A stretch of 64,000 bases of DNA from Micromussa lordhowensis (GCA_964020085.1 OZ026608.1:1370881-1434880); one strand, 5' to 3'. Shown: positions 11,326 through 25,231, numbered from the stretch's first letter. Notes: a model not told the origin generated them from the sequence alone. Program-made: numbers and translations.

Positions 11326-14300
11326 ATCCAAGATTCCCTTGAGGAAGATATATTCTAAAGGCGAAGGAACCGAATTAACCACATTTAACTATTATTTCCG
11401 CACAATAACACATGAACTCCATCCAAAAATCTGACGTTTAATGTTGTTGTCACACATACCAACCTGTTGGCGGGAAAAATGCCAAAGCCGACGTCCAAAT
11501 TCCAAATAAGGTAAAATTTAGATCATGTGATCATAAGCGACCAATCACAGCATTTAATATAAATGGCGGTTTGTCACTGGTATTTCCGGAATAATCTCGT
11601 CAATCCTCGGAGACCGAAGATATGTGAAAACGTGAAACAATACAAACGTAAACAATTCATTGTGATTTGCGCATGACATACTGTAGGCCAGGTGATATGA
11701 GACATTACTATCTATTACAACTTTTCTCGAGTTTGGATACGGGGATTTTTTTTTACCCATAAATCTACAAGCTTCAACAGTAGTCATCTATACTTAACTC
11801 TACTACTGGAAGTGTACCAGGTGTTAAAAAAGGTTCTTCGAAGCTTTAGCTTCAGAATACAAGATCGTAGAATACATGTAGTCTCTTGTTTGGCGACTGT
11901 ATCAACAGGAAGCTCATTCCCGTATAATGCCGTAATTAAAATGTTGTTGTTCTTGTTTTGGTCCAAGTTATTTTTACCTCACATATGTCCTGATTTATTT
12001 AAAACGAATAATAAAATGTCGAAAATAAATCCTGATAATTGTACATGTACGATTAGAAAACTTATAATTATATTTCCAGAAAAATTACATGTAATGATGA
12101 CTTCTTTTTTTGCGACTCTAACGTCAGCATTATTTACATCAATGATGTTATTTTATTATTTATGAAGAAAAAAACAACCGAGTGATCCCAATTTGTTTAA
12201 AAAATATTTGAAAAAAGATTGAAATACGTGTATAAATTGCAAGCCCCCTTAACACGTACATATCAAAGCTGAACTAGCGAAGACTTTTGTTTTAAATATA
12301 AGACGGGGATTTCGATCAGAAGAACTGGAGAGGTGGTCGCTTTGCATGAGTAACTGGCACCCTCACATCAGAAAGCAAATACGCAGTTTTAAAAAGAGCG
12401 CAATTTTCACCATAAGTTCTCGAATTTCTTGTTGTGAAATTTTAAAATTTAGTGTTTCGTATAGCTAAACCACACAGAAAACAACCATAACTAGAAAATT
12501 GATTTTGAACGTTTTTTACAGCTTGCGTTACAACACTTTACCCGGGCGTTACATTTTCAAAGCACCAATTTAGCCGACACTGAAGGACCTTCTCATATTA
12601 TGTTAAAAACCCCACGTTTTTTTACCAGAAAAAGGATATTAATAGTTACACTGAAGTATTTCCCGTCACAACATTTAAGACATTTCAAGCCAATATAACT
12701 CGATGTCCCTCACTGATGAAGATATTTTCTGCACTGAGGGCCGAAGTTCATCTTCAAACCGGAGAACTGTCCTTATGTCATGTGTCCATTGTCTCTCCAT
12801 TTTCTCATATTTTTCCGACGTTCACAAAAAAAGGGATATCAGCAACCTTTTTGTGTTCGTCAAGTTCTGTGCACTTAACACAAGGAAATCCTTTCTACTT
12901 TGGCCCACAACTGTCACGGCAAAAGAAATAACCTTACGGCAAAAAGAATAACGTTACGGCAAAAAGAAATTACCTCACGGCAAAAAGAATAACCTTATCA
13001 TTTTTGCCGTGAGGCAATTTCCTATGCCGCGAGGTTATTCTTTTTGCCGTGAGGTTATTTCTTTTGCTGTGAAGTAATTTCTTTTGCCGTGAGGTTATTC
13101 CAGATCATACCAGAAACAAAATGAAAATATATCGACATTTATTACTTAACGAAAGTTGGCGTAAAGATTTCTGCTCTAACAGCAATTGATAAAATTAATT
13201 GCGTTATGAAAAAAAAAAATTGTACGGATAGAAGGTAACTCGACATCCAGGTATAATAAGGCTTCATAAAATAAGCTTTCTTCTGATCGCTTGTAATCAC
13301 TGTAATGTAGCGAGTAATCCTATTGTTGCAAAGAATTCACTTAGAGTCGCTTCAGACTATTCCCTTCTGGAGAAAAACAAATGTGTTCGTCAACTTTGCC
13401 AACGATTCGTGGAATGGCGTAGCACTTTTCCAAAAAAAAATAAGGAAACGAAAAAAATATATCGAACAAACGAGAAACAAAGTTCTCCTTCCTGAGCGCT
13501 TTTCCCGGTTCTACCGGCTTGACTGGTTAACAATGTTGTTTACATGAATATAGAGTGACTACCGGAAATAGGTATATGTGGTTTTATGTTAATCCCTCCA
13601 ATTTAATGCGAGGCTCACTGTACTTCGACAAACACAACGGAAGAATTCAAAGGCTGGTCAAAACTGCGTCGCCAATGATGGTCGATGTAATGTATCACAT
13701 TTCTACGGCGTAGTTTTCAATGCATTTTTCCACAACTGAAACGTTTTAAAATTCTTTTACCGCATCCTATGTGTTAAAGATCTTGAACGAGCAAAGCAAG
13801 GAAAATTTAGGAAGATGTTCGTAAATAAATAAATAAAAAAACCCGACTTATCCTGCACCTGTTGAATAAGAGAATTTGAAAATAGGATATAAAGATAATG
13901 TCACTAATTTCGAGAAAATTCTTTATCATTTTATCAAATATTTTTAAAGAAAACAATAGGTAAATAAACAACAAAATAATTCAATTCTTATCGATCTCAG
14001 AAAAAAGGGGAAGGAGATCAGTTTCACAGACCCGACTGTCCTTGATGGATGAAAATAAGAATCAATGTTACAGCACTAGATTGCGTGAACAAAAAAAAGA
14101 AATTAATGGCACAAACTATGATTTGTGTAAATATGTACAGTTCCAAAAAATGATAATAAAAAACAAAAGAGGAAACCTGCACTACTATTTTGAAAAATCA
14201 TTTTGAAAGCCAAATTATTCTATTTGCACTGGCGCATCAAAGGTGAAGCTAGATAAGTTTGAATTACTTGGACGCTGTAAATACCTGCTTTTTCACATCA

Positions 14301-17300
14301 CGCGAGAAAGAATTCATATTAATGTTGTTTACACAAGTCCGGAGCTCTTTCAGAAACACGTTTATCCATTCGAAAGGAAAAGACTACCGAAAGGGAAGGA
14401 AACAAGAAAATAAAACTTCCATCGATGCTGAATTCACTTTCGTTAAGTACGTGCCTGGCTAAAATTATGTCTACAGTCATTAACATGGCTCAAACAGTTA
14501 TCAAATCTTCACATCTCTAGACTGTCTCGGATCTCGGATCGAAATAGCTTCGTAAGAAAGATAATCAACCTCTGTGTTTAATAAAAGGCGTTTTAAAAGA
14601 CGCGTTAAGGCTCTTGAAGTAGATCGACTTGGACTGTGTACTGAAAGACACGGTACAAGCGACTTGTGTCCGAATTTCGTTGCGCCGCACCGAGGTGGCT
14701 AATGCATTCAAGTGGCATCCAACATTTGCAAAGAAATTCTGAATCGCATACAACGATTTTACTGAAGACTAAAATAAATCAGCTATATATAGCCGTCTGT
14801 ACAACTAGAATTGCATTAACAGTTGTTATGAACGAACAACGTACGTACCTTATTAGCAGAGATCTGTAGATTTTAATTCGCAGCGTTCTTGGACGAGATG
14901 TAACAAGATTTGAAAATCACGTGCGCTCACGAAAGCGCTATAAAAAGAATCCGTCACTACGAGACTCCACCAGACTCAAGATCCAACAATAAAAAACAGC
15001 TGAAATTTATGGATTTGGCACTGAATTTCCAATAAATACGCCGCTTGATCCACTAAAAGCTCGCACAATTCAAAAGCATGAAACGTAATACGACATTCTT
15101 GGCTTTTCTGGTTCACTTCCCCGGGGGCCGGTATTAGAAGTCTATGACGCAAGCTTCACATGATATGATACTAACGAATTTGGAAGGTATTCCGTAAATG
15201 ACATTTGAGGTCAGAATATTGATAACAAAACCAAGTGCACGCCACTCAAGGCTTGCGCTGTATTTGATGGAAAACACGGAAACCTCTAGGGTAGAATGCG
15301 ACTTCCAAAGAGTTTGAACAGTTTTCAGCATCCGGCATTTTGTACGGGGGAAGAAATATGCATGAGCAGCATCGAAATTGGATAAAATCGATAAACAGTC
15401 TCAAAACAACGAAAAGAAACTTGTGACTTACGCGTTGTTGTTGATGGGAATCCTAGTCCAGTCCGCAACTCGGAGCGGATGGAAAACGAGAGCGGAACTT
15501 GCTTTGGCCCGGTTTTCCTCACTTCTGTTAGAGCACAGATGTACGATCACTTATTCTACGAGTCTTAACGCATCTAAATTCTGCTAATTCATTGAAAATC
15601 CTCGAGTATTTGCTTCTTTACAACACACGCTCAAGCAAGAGCCATGTGCTGATATAAATATGCATGATGTTGTTAATTTGTTTAACAATAGAACATTCAG
15701 TCTTATTTGAAATCAACTCACGTCGTTGCATACGCGATCAGCGAGCAGCCATTGTCAGTGGTGTTTCAAAAGAGTTCATTTGTCCGAAGCGCTCAAGTGT
15801 AAAGTGGCTTCTAAAGAATTTCAGCACTCTTCGACCAATAATTTTTTGTGTATCTTTATCAAAACAAAGGTGGTTTATTCTTTAAAAAGTCTTTTCTCCA
15901 AGCGACCAAAGCCTCCAGCTTAATTCTACCCAATATTTCGCAATCGGACAGAGAGAAGGTAGTAAAAATAAAACCCCATCATTTTGTTATTTTTCTAAAT
16001 CAAAAATTGATCTAATCATTCTTTGATAGTAAAAAATTATAAACTGTGTATAAAAAGTCTCTGAACGACAGTAAAAGAAAACTGTACAATTCGGGGTCTT
16101 TATCCGATAGTTATTTAAACAAACAAAACATGCTAAAATATGGAGATCTACATGGGAGGAATTCTGAAAATCGATTTTCCAGAGTTATATATGGTTGAAC
16201 TTTAGCATAAGAAATATATAAATATTATTTGTAAAAACTCATGTACTCAACAAGAAGGTTTAGTTCTTAAGCCACTCACTGCCGTTAAATTGCCAATATA
16301 ACACGCAAGAGCGAATTACTTACGTCCAAAACTTCAATGTTGTCACTAAACGTGGAACAGTGTTTCTTCTCTGTCGTGCGAAGAGACCAAAAAGTGTTTG
16401 AACAGCGGAAGAAGTTTCAGATCTATCACCAGTTTACAGGGCAGATTTTGTCGTCACCATCGGGGGCAAAACGGGGGCGTATCTATTGCTAGGTTGAATC
16501 GTAAAGAGAGCAGCCAGAATTTTAACCAATACATGGATTTGTTAACTCAGCTGTATTTTAAATATTCCGTACAATGTCGCCAAGATTCAGTAGACTTGTG
16601 TTTTGGTTTCGTGCGAAGGAAACAATAATATGAGGGTTTCCTTGTGCAGGCGCCAATTTGGCGGGTAAATTTGGAATGAGTTTCCTGTCGACCTTTGCAC
16701 ATGGCTCGAGGCTGTCCGCAACGGTCTCTTAGAAATAAGCCAATACTTAAGCAATATAAGGGTATGCTTCTAAAAAAACGAACCTACCGATGTTTAAATT
16801 AAAACAAACAGTACTTATTACTATCACCAGAATTTGGGCATAAGGTTGTGTGGCAAATTTATTTAATATTTCGAAAACTGCACAATTTTGAACTGAATCA
16901 TTGTAGCAGTTCCTTTGTGTTTAATAATTTTATATATATCATTTAACTTTACTGGAAGGAAATGGATTTTCCAGTAACATAAATTAGTGTAGAAAATAGT
17001 TATTTGCATCAAAATTATTTCAGCTTTGACAGTTATTTGTAGCTAAAAGAACAAGTGAAAATAGCAAAGGAACGCCCAAAAATTCATGCGTTTCGCTGCA
17101 TAAGATATTCTCGTTATCATGGCAAATACGATGGAATCTCCACCTGAATTTGGAACAACAACACACTTTCGGAGCTTTGGACAATTTGGATGCAATTAAT
17201 TAATAGTTGGTCAGAAGAAGAGTACTTTTGCCACTTTAATTCATTAAACACCCCTCATTCCGCGGGTTTCCGGTTCTAGGAAATCTCAAGCAAACTGATT

Positions 17301-17887
17301 TAAGCTTTTTTTGGTAGATTCTTATATCGTGTTTTCGTTCAGCTCCAAAGGAAAGCTGAAACACAGAACACATTCAACCGGCGATAGCATCTTTTTAGCT
17401 CTGACGGTAACAAAACGTCCGAGTTTCGATCCTGAAACAGATCAAGGTCTTTTTAGCACCACTGTAGATGGTGGTGAAACATTTTGAGCTCTAGATCAAC
17501 AGGAAACGTTCACGGAGCATTTCTGAACAGATTATAGACATCAATACCAGATTAAACAGAGATTTCCGTTGATGGAAGTTGGAAATTTTTTTCAGCCCAC
17601 TCAGTCTGAATTTTAAAACCTCATCGCAATCTTGCCCAACATTGGCTACTTTGTTTTCTATTTTTAAAACGTGATAGATTTCCCGAAAACGTCGTCACTT
17701 ACTTTTGGCCTGTTTAATAATCAAAAATGAGTTTAAAAATGAGTTCAACAGCAGGGTTTCTCTTCTTCTTGCCCCAGGTTGTCTCAACTGGTAATATTGA
17801 GCAGTTCTTTTATCTTTTACTTTCCCTATATATCTATTACGTTTTTCAAGGTGATCTTGCTTTTAGAACTTCCTTCTGTGGCTCAAA
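11326..17887. other. intergenic: promoter side of the LDL-receptor gene, no gene recognised
   Basis: The first few hundred bases should hold the 5' UTR and promoter of the VLDLR-like gene; no TATA box at a convincing distance was seen. The rest is AT-rich, with short accidental frames only, apart from the inverted tandem repeat at 12913-13110. Confidence 0.5.
12913..13110. repeat. inverted array of ~20-bp units
   Basis: About four direct copies of ACGGCAAAAAGAATAACCTT (12915-12995) are followed by about five copies in the opposite sense (AAGGTTATTCTTTTTGCCGT type). They form a tandem array that can fold back on itself. Confidence 0.8.
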
Positions 17888-18895
17888 CCCTAGTGTGTGA
17901 CCATTCAAATGAAAGCTATTGAGCAGTACTTCCATGTGGAAGTGTTTATTATGCTGTACAAGGTGGTTCTAACTTTTAAGTCTGTGGATGAAATCCTAGT
18001 GTGTGACCATTCAAATGAAAGCTATTGAGCAGTACTTTCACTTGGTACTGTTTATTATGCTGTACAAGGTGGTTCTAACTTTTAAGTCTGTAGATGAAAC
18101 CCTAGTGTGTAACCATTCAAATGAAAGCTATTGAGCAGTACTTTCATGTGGTACTGTTTATTATGTTGTACAAGGTGGTTCTAACTTTTAAGTCTGTGGA
18201 TGAAACCCTAGTGTGTGACCATTCAAATGAAAGCTATTGAGCAGTACTTTCACTTAATAATAATAATAACAATCTTTAATGAGGAAACTTTTTCACTAAA
18301 AAGTGGTTTACAAAAAGGACCTCGAAAATTAAAAATTTACAATGAATAAAAATGCTAAAAGATGCTACTAAAAACTAATGTATCTTATGTGTAATACAAA
18401 ACTTAAATCAATGAATTAAAAATCTGACGCTTCAAAATATTTACATTATCAGAGGCTCGTATAGTTTTGTCCAGCGAGTTAAAATCATTTACAGCATGAT
18501 AGCCAGTTCTTTGTTTACCCCAGTTTCTTTTAACGGATGGAATTTTGAGGTTTGCTTTATTTCTTGTGTTGTAACTATGCTGTTCTTGCTGAGTGACTAA
18601 TGTTAATTCGTGATGCGTGAGACCATAAAGACATTTATATACATGTACGCATCGGCGCTGGAAGCGCCTTTTTTCTTGGTACTGTTTATTATGCTGTACA
18701 AGGTGGTTCTAACTTTTAAGTCTGTGGATGAAATCCTAGTGTGTGACCATTCAAATGAAAGCTATTGAGCAGTACTTTCACTTGGTACTGTTTATTATGC
18801 TGTACAAGGTGGTTCTAACTTTTTAGTCTGTGGATGAAACCCTAGTGTGTGACCATTCAAATGAAAGCTACCGAGCAGTACTTTCATGTTGTTCA
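17888..18895. repeat. ~106-bp tandem repeat, six copies, split by a LINE fragment
   Basis: Successive CCTAGTGTGTGACCATTCAA starts at about 17889, 17996, 18101, 18207, 18735 and 18841 give a period of 105-107 bp. Each unit contains TATTGAGCAGTACTTTCA and GTACAAGGTGGTTCTAACTT. The fourth unit breaks off after CACTT at 18255 and resumes at 18676. Confidence 0.88.
18256..18675 (-). mobile_element. 5'-truncated LINE, 3' end of the reverse transcriptase ORF
   Basis: Read on the minus strand from 18675, the frame includes RRFQRRCVHVYKCLYGLTHH, then HSYNTRNKANLKIPSVKRNW and YHAVNDFNSLDKTIRASDNV. This is the typical C-terminal tail of CR1/L2-like LINE polymerases. A 3' UTR with a TTATTATTATTATT end follows. 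It is inserted in the 106-bp repeat array and has no intact ORF. Confidence 0.75.
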
Positions 18896-21800
18896 TGTTA
18901 ATTATGTTGGTCAAGCTGATCTCCGTCTGTGGCAGATACCAATTAGGTGAGTAATATTCTAGCAATACTTTCTTGTCGTACAGTTTATTATTGCTGCATA
19001 AGGTCAGTGGTCCTAGCTTTCATTGTCTGTAGCTCGGACAGTCCGGCAAATTTTAAAACCTTAGTGTGTGAACATTTTTCATGAGCGTTACTTGCTTTAG
19101 ATTGTATGAGATGCTTTTTCAAGCTTTCTAAGGCATCTCACGTCTTGCTTTTTACTGGGCCTGAGAGTTAAAGGGTTTACAGGACCAGCAGCTGACAGAC
19201 AGAATTAGATTTTCCATCAAGAACCTACACAAATTGATTCTTGAATGCTTTGATCAAACTACTATTTAAAGCTCGACTAACACTGTTGTAATCCGAACAC
19301 ACTAAGAAAGTACTTCCGTTAACGTAATGACCTGGGCGTGAACTGTTCTACGTGATCAGGAGCGTGACGTGATCAAGGGCGTTAAAGGGAAACTGTGATG
19401 AGTCCTCACATTACACACAACACACTTATCACTCAATTTTAACAATTTTTAAAACTCCCAGTCCTGCAAAAAGCCTTGAAATGATTGTCTTTAAACGTTT
19501 CTGTAAATTCATTTCCGAGGCGGTGCATTTCCAACAATTAGCTATATTTCGTGTCGGTATGCTGCTAAAGTGTAGAAACAAGAAAGCATCGACTTTTTGA
19601 AAGCTTGTAGCGTCCCTAGCTTCTGAGAGCAGCGATAAAATTTCACGATTGAGTATTTATCGACCTCCGAAAGAAACGACCAAAACGAAAATAGCGACCA
19701 AGGTAACTCGACAAGCAGCTGACATTACTGAGATTAAAATGTTTTTAGAGATGACCGTTATTCCGAAGACTAAATATTTCTCATTTATAATGAGATATAT
19801 TATTCTCTTCAAGAGGTTTTATCCTTTTCATCCTCATATATTTACACAACGTTAGTCATTGTACCTTAGTTCCAAAGTTGAGAACAAGCGAAGGAGGAAT
19901 TGGAAAAAGCCCGACTAAATCTTAAAGCAAAGAGATCAGTTACTATACGAACTTTACGGAAGTTCAACATGGCATTTGTTCTCGTGTGTCTGATAGTGTG
20001 TTTCGGAGTGGACGAGGAGGATTTCTCTAATCGATCCATTTTCACGCCTGCACAAGTCACGCACTCATTGCTTTGCACGTGCATGTCACGCGTGACCTCC
20101 TGACCCACAAATATTGAACGAAATAACTTCTCGTCGTTGCCAATCTTAGCTCAATAGTGGCGAAGAACCAGAAATATGATTATCAATTTTGGTTTTGATT
20201 TTGAACTCAGCGTGATCAACATCGAATTTCTTCTCACAATTTTAATACATAATCAAGCATAATTGGTCATGAGAATTTAAAAAACGATCATGAACTAAAG
20301 CAACTGCTTCCAACTGATACTACACGAAACGTGCGAAAAAAACAATCCACAGAAAGGAGGAACTGAATTTTAACACCAGAGCTACAAAGACGGGCCGTCG
20401 TTTCAGTCTGACTGTGCAAGGTACGTGCTTCTGAAAGATTATACGTGTAAACATTAGCTAACACTGGAATTTTTTCATTCCCTTCAAGTGCAAAAAGGAA
20501 GCTCTTGCATTGTTTAGCAGCAAGTGCAAGCCGTTTCCTGCCTCCATGTAAATGATAAGGCGTAAAAAGTTTGTAAATATAACCAAGATATCGAGATTAT
20601 CAGTTTTATCGTGCGTGGACAAGAGGAAGACGAGAAGTGAAAATATCGGATTTCACAGCATTATTTACCGACGAGTCTATAAACCAAATATATACTTAAA
20701 CACTTTTAGTTAGAAATCTCAGTAAGGAAGAGAGAAACCGTTTCTCTCTTCCTTGTACCAAGGTTTTTCTCGACCACGAAAAGGGAACGAGTAAGGAAAA
20801 AAAAACTGATTAAAAAGCAAAACGAAACGAAACGAACTCTCTCCGATTAAGCAATTCAAAAATCCCCTTAAAATGGCTGAACTGTCGGGGACACGTATCC
20901 AAGTCATTATCAAGGGGTTGGTAGCTTTTTCTCCGAGGGGGATAAATCCCCCTCCCCTCTATCCCCTTCCCTTTATCCGCCCTCAAAAGAGAGGTGGAAA
21001 AGAGCAACAGCCTTTAGAAAACACCAGAACAAAACAACTTACCAGTTTGGAATTCAACTTAAACAGAGCCGTGTCAAAGCAATCTAGCTAAGTGCAACAA
21101 AAGTAGCAAATTAAATATACTTAGAAGAGCATAATTTATGTACAACTGGTGAGTTTTATTGATTTACTGTCTATGTTTTTGATTGGTTGTTTGTTAGTTC
21201 AGGAGTTTCACAATTTGTAAAACGTGATTCGCATCTCGCATAACGAGAATACATAAATATATCAATGGCACAAAATGTTAGTTCCAGATCGAATGAAACC
21301 CAACAGTGATCTCACTCGAGGCGAAGGGACGAGAAATCTTGACAGCAAATATAAATGGCTTCTGTCTATATGTTTAATCTTAAACATCACCGTAAATAAC
21401 AGTCATGTATTCTCGGTATCTGTTTTAGTTTTATCTGGCTAAATTGATTTTACCCCTTCCCCACTCCCTCCCCTCAAAAACATTCAAAGAACTCTCATTC
21501 ACCAAGTTGTTGTTATAAAAATAGACTAATTAGAGATTTTCATAAATTCTGAAGTGTTTATCAATTTCCTGATTATCGACAAAACATACGTGCTTTGGTT
21601 TTCGTGCTAACTGGCATGTCTCCTTTGTTTGCTTTGTATTAAAACACGCTTTGACTGGCTGAGCATATTTTTCCATAAAAATACGACAACTTAAATGCAT
21701 TTTCATGCGCGAACATCAGGGTTTCACACTTAGTAACACTTTAATAAACACGTAAAATCTAAAGAGGGTTAGAAAAAGTACTTAAAGAAAGTTTGTTTGG

Positions 21801-22171
21801 CGTTTTTTTGATCACATACTGTTGACTGGCATGACATAATTAATCAATATTTTTTTAAAATTTGTTTTGCATATTCCTCCCCAAATAACAAGTCGAAGTA
21901 AACTGACTATCTCGGCTCTAAAATGCTTCAAAGTTCTTTTATTTGATTTTAACGTTATTTGGCCTTACGTATAAGCAACATAATTCAGCAGTGATTTGAA
22001 AACCACTCTATGTCAGTGATATATATTTTTTGTGTCACTGGGAAATACTGGCTTGAAATAACATACAAGATCAGCCCTAGCCACTCACAGCTCGGAGTGA
22101 AGTGTTGGCTTATCTCCCTTATTCATCATAACGCATTCAGTTTCTTAAAGTGTTGAATGCGACTCAACTCC
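18896..22171. other. intergenic, no gene recognised
   Basis: AT-rich sequence. It contains the dispersed repeat copy at 19868-19980; nothing else was supported on either strand. Confidence 0.5.
19868..19980. repeat. dispersed ~115-bp repeat, other copy at 1801-1920
   Basis: Same order of blocks as the copy at 1801-1920, for example GACTAAATCTTAAAGCAAAG and GAAGTTCAACATG. Unclassified. Confidence 0.7.
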
Positions 22172-22800
22172 CGGGTGGTGAGGGGAACTCCCATAATTTA
22201 TCTAAGCTATATGGGTACGTGCAAGTGTGGTGGTACGGTTTTCAGGCAGTTTAGGCTGCGTTCCTTTTGGGGTGATCTGGATCAGGATCAGCCATCCAAG
22301 ATCTGTCTGGATCATGGCGCATCGAAGGAACCGATGAATCCGTGACCAGAGTGGATTCATCGGTTCCTTTGATGCGCCATGATCCAGACAGATCTTGGAT
22401 CACTGATCCTGATCCAGATCACCCCAAACGAACGCAGCCTTAGTCTGGGATAGGGTGTAGAAATCCGACAGTTTTGGTCCAGAATAGGGATTTATTTAAC
22501 GGTAAAGTGGCCAGCGTATAAATAATTTAGTATAAAACAGGGTTCTTTGCCCGGCGTTCTATAACAGATATTGAAACTCGGAAGTGGCTTTGCAAGATAT
22601 TGGTTTAGTTAGCGTATGTTGGACTACGATAATGATAGAGTTTCTTCATGGAAAATATCTAGTCTAGTATAGGGTAGGGGTTTTTGTTGCCTAGTCTAGA
22701 ATATGGTTGCAAAATCAAGCTGAGCATGATGTAGTATAGGGTAAGGATCTCAGTGTTCCAGCGGCACACCCCTATCCAAAGATTACAGAGTACCCCCCCC
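22172..22800. repeat. old dispersed repeat hosting a MITE
   Basis: GC-richer segment with several variants of TAGTATAGGGTA and GGTCCAGAATAGGG, resembling decayed internal repeats. A Harbinger-like MITE (22254-22439) sits inside it, which shows that the host repeat is older. Confidence 0.45.
22254..22439. mobile_element. PIF/Harbinger-like MITE, near-perfect hairpin
   Basis: The ends GGCTGCGTTC and GAACGCAGCC are flanked on both sides by TTA (22251-22253 and 22440-22442), the target site typical of PIF/Harbinger. Almost the whole 186 bp folds on itself, for example GGATCATGGCGCATC at the left with GATGCGCCATGATCC at the right. Confidence 0.8.
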
Positions 22801-25231
22801 CCCCCTCCTCCCCGGCTCAACTCGTACGATGCTCGTCTGCACAGGGCTAACGGAGCACTGAGTAATCATCAAAACTGACGACCTGACAATAACGGATTTT
22901 AACCTCGCTTGTTGTTCAGGCCACTGAACGAAAACAAGATTATTATTTAGCTTGGCTCCACAAAGGGATGAAAAATGTTGTAGATGATATTAAAAATAAC
23001 TAAAACTAAATTTTTTAAAATAAAGTAGATATTATAATTATTTTAACCATTTTAAAGAATAGAAAAGATTACTATTTTAAAGCCTTCAGCATATGATATT
23101 CGTCAAAGCCGACCTGAGGAAAAACACAGGAGAATTGTAAGAGGAATTAACGATAATAAAAGATAAAACTTACGTAAAAACAATAACATTCAAGTAAACA
23201 CAAGACAATGTCTGCACAAATACAAGATTGAGTTAAAAACAAGATAAAATGTGAGAGAAAACAACAACAAAAATGAGATCTACTAAACATAAAACAATCA
23301 AACACAAAAAAACGATTTCCTTTCACTTGGCAAGGGAAATTTGGCGTAATTCTCTCACTCATGAAACTGAACGCATATTACAAGACACATGATTCCCCAG
23401 CTTACTCAACTACAAAGGCATGGTTGTCAAACTTACATTGCTATGCGTAACATCCCTCCATAAATAATTTTCGAAAGGCAATAGTCGTTCGCAAGTGTTT
23501 GCTAGAAATGGTATTAGATTAACAGTATATTGTACGAAAAACTAAATTTAGTACAGAAAATAGAGTTAAGTGCTTGATAGTTAAGTAAAAAACAACTACA
23601 AAATTGTTTCGACAGTCCAGTTTTAATTTAGCTCAGAAAGACAAAGAGCGGTTCAAAACACTGAAGGAAACGTGACACGCCAAAAAAAAAAACTTAAAAC
23701 CTTTATTTCGACACGATAATAGTTAAAGCTACAAAGCAGGTTTGAGACGTTAGCAGAATTAGTAACAACAGGCTCGGGCAAGCCATATCAAAACCAAACA
23801 GGATATCAGCATGATATCGTATGTGCATAAAGGGAGTTGTAACGAACTTCATTGGGTTATGAACGGACTAATTTAGACAATCAGACGTACAAGAAATTTT
23901 AGAAAACATCAAAGGTTCGTTGTTAATAATCAGCAAACAAAACGTATCGCTTTTATCGGCACGTGCGATCACAATGCTTGTTTTCGCGTGTTTTGTCCAA
24001 CTCCAATTGGCTTTCTGCAGGTGAACTAATTAGTGTACAAGCAAAGCAGCTGATAGCAGGTTTGCCACGTGCCGAAAAAAACCGCAACTGGTATTACATT
24101 GGCAGGTGTATCGTGTTTGTAAACAGCATGTACGTGACGGAAGCGCGTTGGCGCAACCACAAGGTGCGGTTAGGAATAGAATCTCTAATCAACAAAAGAT
24201 ACACCTGTTGGAAAAATGAATGCAAAGGTGGTGGCTTAACACATGAACTTTGTGTTGCGTTTTCTCGTTCTTACAAAGAACATCTAGCTTGTTTTTTCAA
24301 CGCTATGAGTATTCGATCCGACTGTTCTGTGATCCACTCTTGTAATAAGAGTTTACCGACTTTTTCACCGTGTGACTGGTCTACCACGAAATTGCATCAA
24401 GTGTGAATAATAACCACCACAGAAAATGATGTTTTGGCGCGCTTTGAATAGTAAGTGCGAGTTGGCCGCTACTCAACAAAAATCGCTGTTTCCTCAAGCA
24501 TGAAGCTGAATTGCAGTAGAGTGGGGACGGGAGTTTTCCCATATGAAAAGGTCGGAGATGCTGTCTTCTCGTTTCATGATATAAGTCAAGGATCCTGGTC
24601 TCACTAAGAGTGACAAAATGCAACTATTTTCAGCTGTCAAAGCATCTTTTACGGTGCACTGGAAGAACTTATGATAATAAAAACGCTCTTATTGTCGTTT
24701 CTAGGCTCGAGTTCTGCCACTCTCTCGAATCCAGTCTACTTGCGCGGGCTCGTTTTATGAACAGCGGCTGGTAAGCAAACCTATTCAGTTTTAAGTGGTA
24801 TCTTTTAGGCGTCAAAGAAAGCTCGAGCCACGCCCAGATCGGTCTCCTTTACAGGGTTTAATTCAAATTTTCCGACGAGCATCTCCGGCCTTTTCATACA
24901 GGAGTTCCTCCAGGAGTATTCCCCAGTGGAATCTAGAACGCACTCGCATGCAAGTCTGCTTGAACTAACAAATAACCGGCAGCCATTCACGCAGTCTTAG
25001 CTACTCTACTCTTTTTGTTAATTTCGGCGAATTTGAAATTGAATCTCTTGGTTCATCCTCGGTGTAAGAACCTGTAGCACTCACCGGTGACGTAAAACAA
25101 AGAAAACAAAGAAGTCAAGATAATAGACCCTAACAATAGCTACCAAACAAAGAAAAACTTCACAGGTTATTACACCGAGGCAAACCCAATTTCTTATACT
25201 ATTCACTGCTTGCCAAATCGAGAGCGAAAAT
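22801..25231. other. intergenic, one unexplained 147-codon frame
   Basis: AT-rich. A plus-strand frame at 23963-24406 encodes 147 residues with no family I recognise and no visible splice partners. It may be chance. Otherwise nothing was supported. Confidence 0.35.

Noticed and set aside
12705..12760. Hammerhead-like CTGATGA followed by CCGAAG
   Set aside because: Lacks GAAA and the sequence between has no stem II; does not fold as a hammerhead.
23147..23362. Hydrophobic minus-strand frame as a transmembrane exon
   Set aside because: Rich in Phe/Cys from AT-rich sequence, with no convincing splice sites or charged cytoplasmic tail.
24805..24990. Possible extra 3' exon of the Fz/LRP gene
   Set aside because: 61-codon frame with a few cysteines, but no phase-1 acceptor and no EGF or membrane pattern; the stop at 25587 and AATAAA at 25232 precede it.
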